Shown: positions 17,662 to 26,928 of the stretch, piece by piece
Numbering within the stretch: the first letter of the stretch is position 1
How the letters are laid out: every line of letters begins with the position of its first letter
DNA from: Bacteroidota bacterium
GTDB lineage: Bacteria > Bacteroidota > Ignavibacteria > Ignavibacteriales > Melioribacteraceae
Assembly: GCA_018829205.1 (NCBI GenBank)
Contig: JAHJUE010000001.1
Coordinates: 58,787-122,786, forward strand
Direction of reading: 5' to 3'
DNA: 64,000 nucleotides
The notes under the pieces: generated by a model
What the model saw: only the letters and a program-made list of their open reading frames with translations
The model's database searches: none
Told to the model about the DNA's origin: nothing
Translations under genes and position numbers: made by a program

Positions 17662-18186
17662 TTATTTTATATCTAAACTTATTTTTGCTTTCTCATAGTC
17701 CTTCATCAAAAGCGGAAGCGTCAAACAGAAAACAAGTGCTATTATTCCAAGTACATAAAAAAAATAACCGACTTCTTTTGCGTGCAGAATTAATCCGGTT
17801 TGATTTAAAAGATGTGTCCAATCGTGATAAACTTTTTTGCCGCCGAGAAGCGGAAGTTTCCTTTCAAAAGCATCTCCTGCATAAAGACTTATATTAAACA
17901 AATTTTGACCCAGCCAGATTAATGATAACTGTGCGCCGATTCTTTTTTCATTCTTAACAAAATAAAATATAAAAAGGGACGGAATAATAATCTGCATTAG
18001 CGTTCCGCCGAGCGTATAAATAAAATCCCCGAATATTCTAAATATTCCGTGTCCCCCTTCATGAATAAGTAAATTAAAGTGATCGATAATTATTATAAAC
18101 TTCCCGCCGTTGTAAATAAGCCACAAAACAATCGGTAGGAACAACAAGGTTGGTATCCACGGTTTTATATTTTCTTTTATACTCAT
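17662..18186 (-). CDS. Small membrane protein with HEGGH motif, putative M50-like metalloprotease
   Basis: A 174-residue protein with about five hydrophobic segments (residues about 10-28, 55-78, 85-100, 135-155). It carries HEGGHG at residues 42-47, an HExxH zinc-binding motif lying inside a membrane segment, as in site-2 protease (M50/M50B-like) families. A second-site Asp, typically in an NPDG-like motif, is not obvious; D105 in YAGDAF is only a possible candidate. It could instead be a non-protease paralogue. It lies 71 bases downstream of the asparaginase gene in the same direction, and the spacer contains a large inverted repeat covering its ribosome-site region. Catalysis is inferred only from the motif. 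Confidence 0.6.
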   Translation of the reverse strand: MSIKENIKPWIPTLLFLPIVLWLIYNGGKFIIIIDHFNLLIHEGGHGIFRIFGDFIYTLGGTLMQIIIPSLFIFYFVKNEKRIGAQLSLIWLGQNLFNISLYAGDAFERKLPLLGGKKVYHDWTHLLNQTGLILHAKEVGYFFYVLGIIALVFCLTLPLLMKDYEKAKISLDIK

Positions 18187-18238
18187 TTGGTTGAATGGTT
18201 AATTGACTGATTGTGAAAGCATTCATCCATTCAACCAA
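18187..18238. repeat. Long inverted repeat before the HEGGH gene
   Basis: Perfect 12-bp arms TTGGTTGAATGG (18187-18198) and CCATTCAACCAA (18227-18238). A second, overlapping pair, ATTGACTGATTG (18202-18213) and CAATCACTCAAT (18236-18247), has one mismatch. It directly abuts the start codon of the HEGGH gene, so folding in the mRNA could hide its ribosome site or partly terminate transcription after the asparaginase gene. Confidence 0.6.
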
Positions 18239-18257
18239 TCACTCAATCTATATTAAA

Positions 18258-19235
18258 TTAAATTTCTTCTATCATCTCACGAAGTTTTGTTTCGTCTTTC
18301 GTGATTCCGAGGCAAAGCATTAGTTTAATTCTTGCTTTCTGACCATTTAAATAATTAGCGAAAATTACTCCTTCTTCACGAAGCCATTTTCCCGCACCGG
18401 GATAGCTATAAACATCGAGCGTTTCGCCGGAAGGACATCGTGAAACAAGCACAACAGGAATTCCTTTTTTTCTTGCGTAACGAATTCCCTCAAATGCCGG
18501 GGGCGGCACATTCCCGACTCCGAGAGCTTCAACCACTAATCCTTCCGCGCCGCTGTCGGCGGAAAATTTAAAAAATTTATCGTTCATTCCGGCGTATACT
18601 TTTATTAAATCTACGTTAGAATTTATATTGCCGCTTTCAATTGTTTCTAATTTTCTCGGTGCCCGGTTAAAAATAACTTTTTCTCTGTCAACAAAACCAA
18701 GCGCGCCGAAATCCATGCTGTGGAAAGTTTCAATATCCTCGGTATGGGTTTTTGAAACTTCGCTTGCCGCATTTATTTCACCATTCAAACAAACAAGCAC
18801 TCCCATGCTTGTGCTGTTCGGATTGTTTATAATTTTAATAGCGTCAATTAGGTTTTTAGGACCGTCCCAGTCTGGCTCCGAACTTGTTTTCATCGCTCCA
18901 ATTACAACAATTGGTTTTTCTGATTTAATGTTAAGATCTAACAAATATGCGGTTTCTTCCAACGTATCGGTTCCATGTGTTACAACTACGCCGTCAATAT
19001 CTTTGTTTTTTATAATTTCTTTTATTTTTTGCGAAAGTTCAAACATTCTTTCCGGGGTCATGTGCGGACCCGGATACATTCCAAACTCATACATTGATAT
19101 TTTTGCCAGGTTTTGAGCTTCTGGAATCATTTCTAAAAGTTCTTCACCGTGAAAATATGGAACGGCTCCGCCTGTTTTCTTATCAATAATCATTGAAAAC
19201 GTTCCGCCGCAAAAAACGACCATTATGTTTTTCAT
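18258..19235 (-). CDS. L-asparaginase
   Basis: A 325-residue asparaginase/glutaminase-type amidohydrolase that hydrolyses L-asparagine to aspartate and ammonia. The catalytic set falls at the same numbers as in E. coli enzyme II: T12 (GGTFSM), T89-D90 (THGTDTLEET) and K162 (SKTHTEDIETF). There is no signal peptide, so it is probably cytoplasmic like type I enzymes. The ATG has AGGAAA upstream and lies 2 bases after the stop of the epimerase gene, so the two are co-transcribed. The pairing of epimerase and asparaginase has no obvious metabolic logic. Substrate preference (Asn, Gln or beta-aspartyl compounds) cannot be read from the sequence. Confidence 0.92.
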   Translation of the reverse strand: MKNIMVVFCGGTFSMIIDKKTGGAVPYFHGEELLEMIPEAQNLAKISMYEFGMYPGPHMTPERMFELSQKIKEIIKNKDIDGVVVTHGTDTLEETAYLLDLNIKSEKPIVVIGAMKTSSEPDWDGPKNLIDAIKIINNPNSTSMGVLVCLNGEINAASEVSKTHTEDIETFHSMDFGALGFVDREKVIFNRAPRKLETIESGNINSNVDLIKVYAGMNDKFFKFSADSGAEGLVVEALGVGNVPPPAFEGIRYARKKGIPVVLVSRCPSGETLDVYSYPGAGKWLREEGVIFANYLNGQKARIKLMLCLGITKDETKLREMIEEI

Positions 19236-19237
19236 TT

Positions 19238-20167
19238 TTATTTTTCCTGTATTGAAAAATACTCTATAGTTTTTAACAACCCTTCGTTCAGGTTAAAATC
19301 AGGCTCGAAACCCAGTTTTTCTTTTGTTTCATCTATTGAAGCCCGGCTGTGTTTTATATCTCCGGCACGTTCTTTTTCAAATTTAATTTTGCTTTTTGAG
19401 TTAACCAATTCGATAATTAATTCGGCAAGCTTAAGAATTGAAATTGAGGATCCGTTAGCCACATTAAAAACCCCTGTTATGTTTTCTTTTTCAGAAGCTA
19501 GAACATTTGCTTTTATAACATCATCTATATAAATAAAATCCCTTGTCTGTTCTCCGTTTCCATAAATAATGATATCTTCGTTCTTAAGTGCCCGTTTTAT
19601 AAATATCGGAACTGCGGCTGCGTATGCGTTTTCGGTTGATTGACGAGGACCAAAAACGTTAAAATATCTTAAACACGCGTATTTTAATGCGTACTGTTCT
19701 TCATATAATTTAGAATAAAGTTCTCCGTCTAGTTTTGTTATTCCGTAAGGAGATTTGGGTTCGGCTTTCATTTTTGTTTTTTTTGGTAATTCCGGATTGT
19801 CGCCGTAAACAGCCGCGCTGCTGGAAAGAATTATTTTTTTTACTTGATTTATTTTTGAAGCTTCAAGAAGGTTTAGATGCCCGTGAAGATTTATATTTAT
19901 ACACTCTTCCGGTTTTTCTATTGATTCGGGAACAGAAACCATTGCCGCCATATTATAAACATAGTCGCTGCCGCAAATAATTTCATTTACTTTCTTTTTG
20001 TCCTCAATACTAATTTTATGAAACTTAACTTTATTTAAACCTCGTAAATTTTCTTCAAACCCTGTTTTTAGGTTATCAATAACATTTACTTCTGCGTTTC
20101 TATTGTTCCAATATTCTGCAAGGTGGCTTCCTATAAATCCCGCACCTCCTGCTATTACTATTTTCAT
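19238..20167 (-). CDS. NAD-dependent sugar-nucleotide epimerase (extended SDR, UDP-glucose 4-epimerase type)
   Basis: A 309-residue extended short-chain dehydrogenase/reductase. It has a Rossmann motif GGAGFIGSH (7-15), the S116-S118 loop (LSSSAAVYGD) and the catalytic Y141-x3-K145 (YGITK), followed by RYFNVFGPRQ and FIYIDDV, typical of UDP-hexose epimerases/dehydratases. These enzymes interconvert UDP-sugars (Glc/Gal or GlcA/GalA) for surface polysaccharides. The exact substrate is not determined by these motifs. It heads a minus-strand operon with the asparaginase and perhaps the HEGGH gene. Its promoter must lie in the spacer shared with the left part of the origin region. Confidence 0.87.
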   Translation of the reverse strand: MKIVIAGGAGFIGSHLAEYWNNRNAEVNVIDNLKTGFEENLRGLNKVKFHKISIEDKKKVNEIICGSDYVYNMAAMVSVPESIEKPEECININLHGHLNLLEASKINQVKKIILSSSAAVYGDNPELPKKTKMKAEPKSPYGITKLDGELYSKLYEEQYALKYACLRYFNVFGPRQSTENAYAAAVPIFIKRALKNEDIIIYGNGEQTRDFIYIDDVIKANVLASEKENITGVFNVANGSSISILKLAELIIELVNSKSKIKFEKERAGDIKHSRASIDETKEKLGFEPDFNLNEGLLKTIEYFSIQEK

Positions 20168-20398
20168 TTAAATTGTTTCCTGTAGTTATTATAAAACACA
20201 GCCTTACGTATAAAAATATTAAGGAATAAAAATACTGATTTTGAATCCAAGTTATAGATAAATTTTTTATTTACTTTCAGGAAAATAACTTATGATTATT
20301 TTAAAGATTTAATTTGCGCAGAAGATAAAAAAAAGATATTTTTTTATCGCTTCAGGGATACATAAACCATGTTAACAACTTGTTGATAACTTTGTTTT

Positions 20399-20412
20399 GT
20401 GAAACGTTTCAC
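20399..20412. promoter_or_regulatory. Perfect 14-bp palindrome GTGAAACGTTTCAC
   Basis: The palindrome lies 10 bases after a DnaA-like box. It is made of the same 7-mers as the ParB site parS (GTTTCAC + GTGAAAC), but in swapped order. It is therefore not a canonical parS and could be another regulator's site. Confidence 0.5.
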
Positions 20413-20609
20413 GAAAAATAATGCGTTTATTTATTTGTGCTTTTGTTTTTTTGTTTGTGTTTATTTAATTAAATTGCGTTTGTTAATTTATTATAAAATA
20501 ACAACTTAGTTTGATTTTCTTAATGTTGATAAGTTGTTTATAATATAAAATCAAGTTTTTTGTCGTTTTTTCTTTAATTGTATTTTGTTCGTATTATACA
20601 TCTTAATTT

Positions 20610-20618
20610 TGTGGATAA
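20610..20618 (-). promoter_or_regulatory. Consensus DnaA box
   Basis: TGTGGATAA on the plus strand, the complement of TTATCCACA, an exact match to the DnaA box. It lies 7 bases upstream of the dnaA start codon, fitting autorepression of dnaA and/or origin function. Confidence 0.75.
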
Positions 20619-20625
20619 TTTTTAA

Positions 20626-22026
20626 ATGAGTATCATTAGTCCCGAGCTTAACACTGCCTTAGATCCTGCTCAATCCTGGAAAGAGTGTTTAAAAATAATA
20701 AGAGAAAATGTACCTTTCATTACCTATAATACATGGTTCCTTCCTATAAAACCAATTGAAATTGAAGATTCGGTTTTAAAAGTTACTGTTCCAAACAGTT
20801 TTTTTGTTGAATGGATTGATGAGCATTATAATACCTTAATAAATAAAACATTAAGTCAGGTTTTGGGTAATTCAGCAAAATTGGTTTATGTGGTCGGAGA
20901 TGACAAAGACGAAAATGTTGCTTTCGAAAATTCTTTTAACATACCTCATAAAATTGAAAAGGCAAAAATAGAAGAACCTAAAAATAAAGAATATGAAAGT
21001 TTTCTAAATCCACGTTATGTTTTTGACAATTTTATAAAAGGTGAGGGAAATCAGCTTGCGCGTGCGGCTGCTTTTGCTGTTGGTGATAGTCCGGGAGAAA
21101 CTTCTTTTAATCCGCTTTTTATTTACGGTGGTGTAGGTTTGGGGAAAACTCACTTAATTCAAGCTATCGGAAACAGAATTGTATCAAAATATCCGAACAA
21201 AAGAGCAATTTATTTATCCGCAGATATATTTACTGTTGAATTTGTGGAAGCAATACAGTCAAACAGCGTTAATGAGTTTTCAGCTTTTTATAAAAGCATG
21301 GATGTTTTAATAATTGATGATATTCAATTTTTGGTCGGAAAAGAAAAAACGCAGGATTTGTTTTTTCACATTTTTAATATACTTCATCAATCAGGAAAAC
21401 AAATAGTTTTATCCAGCGACAAACCGCCGAAAGACTTAAAGGGATTAAACGAAAGATTGATTTCCCGTTTTCAGTGGGGATTAACAACGGATGTTCAGCC
21501 CCCCGATTTTGAAACAAGAATTGCAATTTTAAAAAACAAAAGCGAAAATTACGGTATATACCTATCAAATGAAATATTGGAGTTTATTGCGCATAATATT
21601 ACTTCTAATATAAGAGAGCTGGAAGGCTGTTTAATAAAACTATTAGCTAATGCTTCTTTAAATTCCAAAGAAATTGATTTTGAGCTTGCAAAAAAAACAG
21701 TAAAAGAAATAGCTACCACAAGACAGGTAAATATTTCTATAGATTATATTACAAAAATAGTTTGTGAGTTTTTTAAAGTTGAAGAGAATAAAGTAAGAGA
21801 AAAAAATAGAAAAAAAGAAGTTGTTCTTGCCCGCCAAATAGCAATGTATCTTTCTAAAAAATTAACCCGATCATCTTTAAAAACAATTGGACTGCATTTC
21901 GGGGGAAGAGACCATTCAACCGTAATTCACGCCTATAATACAATCGAAAAAACTCTCGCAGACGATATTAAAATAAGAGATTCGGTTGACTCTATAAAAA
22001 ATAAAATTGAATTGAGTTTTTCTTAA
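20626..22026 (+). CDS. dnaA: Chromosomal replication initiator protein DnaA
   Basis: A 466-residue DnaA with all four domains. Domain I (1-90) begins with the AWKECLKIIRENV-type DnaB-contact helix region. Domain II is a short linker (about 91-122). Domain III, the AAA+ ATPase, has Walker A GGVGLGKTH (168-176), Walker B LIIDDIQF (228-235) and the arginine-finger region LISRFQWG. Domain IV has the DNA-binding signature GGRDHSTVIHAY near residues 425-436. It binds DnaA boxes and unwinds oriC. It is followed by dnaN, recF, DUF721, gyrB and gyrA, the classic origin order. DnaA boxes flank the gene on both sides. Confidence 0.98.
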   Translation: MSIISPELNTALDPAQSWKECLKIIRENVPFITYNTWFLPIKPIEIEDSVLKVTVPNSFFVEWIDEHYNTLINKTLSQVLGNSAKLVYVVGDDKDENVAFENSFNIPHKIEKAKIEEPKNKEYESFLNPRYVFDNFIKGEGNQLARAAAFAVGDSPGETSFNPLFIYGGVGLGKTHLIQAIGNRIVSKYPNKRAIYLSADIFTVEFVEAIQSNSVNEFSAFYKSMDVLIIDDIQFLVGKEKTQDLFFHIFNILHQSGKQIVLSSDKPPKDLKGLNERLISRFQWGLTTDVQPPDFETRIAILKNKSENYGIYLSNEILEFIAHNITSNIRELEGCLIKLLANASLNSKEIDFELAKKTVKEIATTRQVNISIDYITKIVCEFFKVEENKVREKNRKKEVVLARQIAMYLSKKLTRSSLKTIGLHFGGRDHSTVIHAYNTIEKTLADDIKIRDSVDSIKNKIELSFS

Positions 22027-22377
22027 TTAGTTTTTTATTTTATTTAGGGTAAAAAACGTTTTTTTCTTATTGTTAATAACTTGTTGGTCTGCTGCTTGTT
22101 GTTTGTTGATAACCATGCTTTATCAGCCGGACTGTTAAGTAATGAAGTTTATATACAAGTTCTCCACAATTTAGTTTTTTTATATATTTGTTTTTTGGTT
22201 TTATTTAACGGACTTAAGTACTTATCAACATATTAACATGATTATTGTTTATTATATAGTTTATATATACCTAAATAAATAATTAATAGTGTGTTGGTAA
22301 TATTAAAATAAACCAAAATGAAATTGATATAAAGGTTTATTAGTGGTATATTTCTGTGTTTAATTTGGAGTGAAAAA
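22027..22377. other. dnaA-dnaN spacer with DnaA boxes, probable part of oriC
   Basis: A 351-base AT-rich spacer. It has TTATCAACA-type boxes at 22104-22112 (reverse) and 22222-22230 (forward), a near box TTCTCCACA at 22160-22168, and TGTTAATAA at 22071-22079. The stretch 22230-22330 is almost pure A/T and could be the unwinding element. A TATATTTG -7-type element at 22183-22190 could drive dnaN. In many bacteria the dnaA-dnaN spacer is the origin. Confidence 0.65.
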
Positions 22378-23508
22378 ATGGATTTTAAAGTAAACAGTAA
22401 AGAGCTAGAAAAATTACTTACAAAAATAATTCCTGCTGTTCCTTCAAGAACTCCAATGCCTATTTTGGAGAATTTTTTGTTTGAGATAAAAGACGGACTT
22501 CTTACAATTTATGCTACCGATTTAGAAATATCTTTAAAATCCTCTTTAAAGGTTGTGGCCGAAGAAAATATAAATTTAGTTGTTCCGGCCAAACTTCTTT
22601 ATGAAATTGTGCGCAGCTTAAAAGAAACAACAATCCATTTTGATATTAACAAAAACGGAAAAATAAACTTAACAACCGATAACGGTAAATATTCGTTAAG
22701 TTATCTGGATGCCGATGAATATCCTGAAATTCCTTCTTTTCCTGAAAAAGACGCAGGCGAAGAATTAAGAGAAATTTCAATTAACGGAACCGAATTAAGA
22801 TACGCGTTTGAAAAAACAGCGTTTGCTATGAGTAAAGAAGAAATGCGTCCGGCGATGATGGGGACACTTTTTGAATTTACCGATGATGGACTTCGTTTTG
22901 TTGCAACGGATGGCCACAGGCTTGTTAATCTGCTTTATAAAGGAAAAAATAACGACATCACAAACCAATATGTTGTTCCTGAAAGAGCAATATCTGTTTT
23001 AATGAAAATACTAGACGAAAAAGATGTTAAAATGTTCTTAAGCAAAACACATATTTCATTCCGCTTAAATGATATTGAACTTATAACCAGATTAATTGGG
23101 CAGAAATACCCTGATTATTCGGCCGTTATTCCTTTAGAAAATGAATTTTTAATGAAAATAAAAACAAAAGATGTTCACGATGCAATAAAAAGAATGATGC
23201 TTTTTTCGGCAACCAATACAAGAAGAGTAAAATTCTCAATTAAAGAAAACAGTTTGGAAATTTCTGCCGAGGATCTTGATATAGGCGCGTCCGGAACCGA
23301 AAACGTAGTTTGTGAATATGCAGGAGACTCAATTGATATAGGCTTTAACTCAGGATATGTTAATGATATTTTAAGTCATTTATCGGGCGAAGAAAACGTA
23401 GTTTTTAAACTTCATTCGCCGACTAAAGCAGTAATAGTTGAACCGCAAAAGAAAAAAGAAAACAGCGACTTAATGATGCTATTAATGCCGGTGCGTTTGA
23501 ATAATTAA
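22378..23508 (+). CDS. dnaN: DNA polymerase III beta sliding clamp
   Basis: A 376-residue beta clamp with three similar domains of about 125 residues. It starts MDFKVNSKELEKLL with PAVPSRTPMPILENFLFE, contains TDGHRLVNL in the second domain, and ends LLMPVRLNN, the C-terminal MPVRL element that lines the partner-binding cleft. The clamp encircles DNA and tethers polymerase and repair proteins. It lies 351 bases after dnaA, and its stop is one base before the recF start region, so dnaN and recF are co-transcribed. Confidence 0.98.
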   Translation: MDFKVNSKELEKLLTKIIPAVPSRTPMPILENFLFEIKDGLLTIYATDLEISLKSSLKVVAEENINLVVPAKLLYEIVRSLKETTIHFDINKNGKINLTTDNGKYSLSYLDADEYPEIPSFPEKDAGEELREISINGTELRYAFEKTAFAMSKEEMRPAMMGTLFEFTDDGLRFVATDGHRLVNLLYKGKNNDITNQYVVPERAISVLMKILDEKDVKMFLSKTHISFRLNDIELITRLIGQKYPDYSAVIPLENEFLMKIKTKDVHDAIKRMMLFSATNTRRVKFSIKENSLEISAEDLDIGASGTENVVCEYAGDSIDIGFNSGYVNDILSHLSGEENVVFKLHSPTKAVIVEPQKKKENSDLMMLLMPVRLNN

Positions 23509-23509
23509 A

Positions 23510-24622
23510 ATGATTCTTAATAATATTGAACTTACTAATTTTAGGTTGCATATAAACACTGTTCTAAATTTTTCTGATAAATTAAATTATATAGTCGGCG
23601 GAAACGGGCAGGGTAAAACAACCATTCTCGAGGCAATATACTATTTGTGTACAACGAAAAACTTAAACCAATCTCCAGATAGTGAAGCGCTAACTTTTAA
23701 TGAAAGTTATTTTGAGCTTACCGGAAAATTTAAAGATTTAACTGAAGAAAAAAGCAGGTTGGTATATTCCGTTGAAACCAACAAAAAAACATGTTTTATA
23801 AATGAAAAGCAATTTTATAAAGCTTCTTTAATAATTGGTAAATTTCCGGTTGTTACCCTTACTCAGTCCGATCACTCAATTACTTTCGGCTCGCCTGCCG
23901 ATAGAAGAAAGTTTATAGATTCCGTTATTTCACAATCTAGCGAAACATATCTAAAAATATTATTGGATTATAATAAAACACTAAGACAAAGATCCTCGCT
24001 TCTTTCTTTATTAAAAGAATCGAGAGAAAAAAGTTTGTTTGATGAATTTGACGCATGGACTGAAACGCTTATAAAAACAGGCGCCGAAATAGTAAAACAT
24101 AGAATTAATTTTTTAAATGAATTTAGTGAATATGTAAAAAACTCGTTTGTTAAAATTATGGAAGGCAGCGAAAGTCCTGAAATAGAATATTATTTTTTAG
24201 GTGATAATAAAACAGATAAAGTTGAAGAAAATTTTAGAAGAGAAATTAAAAACAGAAGAAACGATGAATTAATTAGAGCTACAAATTTAGTTGGTCCGCA
24301 CCGCGACGACTTCGTTTTTAAAATTAGCGGATTTGAGTTAAGAAAATACGGGTCACAGGGACAGCATAAAACATTTCAAATTGCTCTTCGTTTCGGTGAG
24401 TTTTTCTTTTTAAAAGACGTACTTGGCAAAACACCGGTTTTCCTTATGGATGATATTTTTGGTGAACTTGATACTTATAGGTCTCAAAAAATAAGCGGAT
24501 ATTTAAGAGAAGTTGGTCAGGCGTTTATTACCATGACCGACTTTAATAATATAGAAAGTCTTCACATTTCAGAAAAAGATAAAATTATAAAGGTTGAAAA
24601 AGGCGCGGTAGCTTATGCCTGA
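23510..24622 (+). CDS. recF: DNA replication and repair protein RecF
   Basis: A 370-residue RecF, an SMC-like ATPase that loads RecA at gaps with RecO and RecR. Walker A GGNGQGKTT is at 30-38, the signature region is SQGQHKTFQIAL, and Walker B is VFLMDDIFGELD. The opening ELTNFRLH is typical. The ATG is one base after the dnaN stop, and the last 8 bases overlap the next gene, so translation is coupled. The TGA stop (24620-24622) also shows that TGA is used as a normal stop in this genome. Confidence 0.97.
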   Translation: MILNNIELTNFRLHINTVLNFSDKLNYIVGGNGQGKTTILEAIYYLCTTKNLNQSPDSEALTFNESYFELTGKFKDLTEEKSRLVYSVETNKKTCFINEKQFYKASLIIGKFPVVTLTQSDHSITFGSPADRRKFIDSVISQSSETYLKILLDYNKTLRQRSSLLSLLKESREKSLFDEFDAWTETLIKTGAEIVKHRINFLNEFSEYVKNSFVKIMEGSESPEIEYYFLGDNKTDKVEENFRREIKNRRNDELIRATNLVGPHRDDFVFKISGFELRKYGSQGQHKTFQIALRFGEFFFLKDVLGKTPVFLMDDIFGELDTYRSQKISGYLREVGQAFITMTDFNNIESLHISEKDKIIKVEKGAVAYA

Positions 24623-24902
24623 CGATTTTAAAAGTCTTCCTGAAATTTTAGGAAAAGAAAAAGCGTTTGAAAATGTAAGAAAAGCCGCAAAGGAGTATGA
24701 TATTCTGGAAAAATTTTTAGAAATATTTCCGGAACTTAAAAAAGTTGCCGAAGCGGTTAAGATTGAAAGAGGCGTTCTTTTTCTTCGTGTTAAAAACTCT
24801 GTTTGGAGAAGCGAATTAAAATTCAGACAGGAAAATTTAATAGAAAAAATAAATAAAAAGTTTAACGAAAAGATTATTAAATCAATTCGTTTTATTTACT
24901 AG
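24615..24902 (+). CDS. DUF721 (DciA-like) protein
   Basis: A 95-residue protein of the DUF721 family. The core WRSELKFRQENLIEKINKKF is the recognisable block of the KH-like domain shared with DciA, the ancestral loader/operator of the DnaB helicase. It overlaps recF by 8 bases and precedes gyrB by 22 bases, the usual place of this gene in many phyla. A helicase-loading role is expected from the family and from the lack of a dnaC in view, but the protein is short and only the core domain is present. Confidence 0.83.
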   Translation: MPDDFKSLPEILGKEKAFENVRKAAKEYDILEKFLEIFPELKKVAEAVKIERGVLFLRVKNSVWRSELKFRQENLIEKINKKFNEKIIKSIRFIY

Positions 24903-24918
24903 AAAAATTTAATAATAA

Positions 24919-26877
<1,959 letters not shown>

Positions 26878-26928
26878 CAAAACATTATTTATAAAGTTTT
26901 TGAAAAGTAAAAAGAGATAAAATAAAAC

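Larger units (their letters stand above)
20168..20625. other. AT-rich origin-proximal spacer upstream of dnaA with DnaA boxes
   Basis: A 458-base gene-free stretch. It holds a perfect DnaA box (reverse of TTATCCACA) at 20610-20618, just before dnaA, and two TTATCAACA-type boxes (read as TGTTGATAA) at 20381-20389 and 20524-20532. A T-rich block at about 20430-20580 could serve as the unwinding element. A 14-bp palindrome is at 20399-20412. With the boxes after dnaA, this suggests oriC is here or split around dnaA; the box near the ATG could also serve dnaA autoregulation. Confidence 0.65.

Noticed and set aside
18628..19116. 162-residue plus-strand frame inside the asparaginase gene
   Set aside because: It is antisense to an intact asparaginase with all catalytic residues; no ribosome site.
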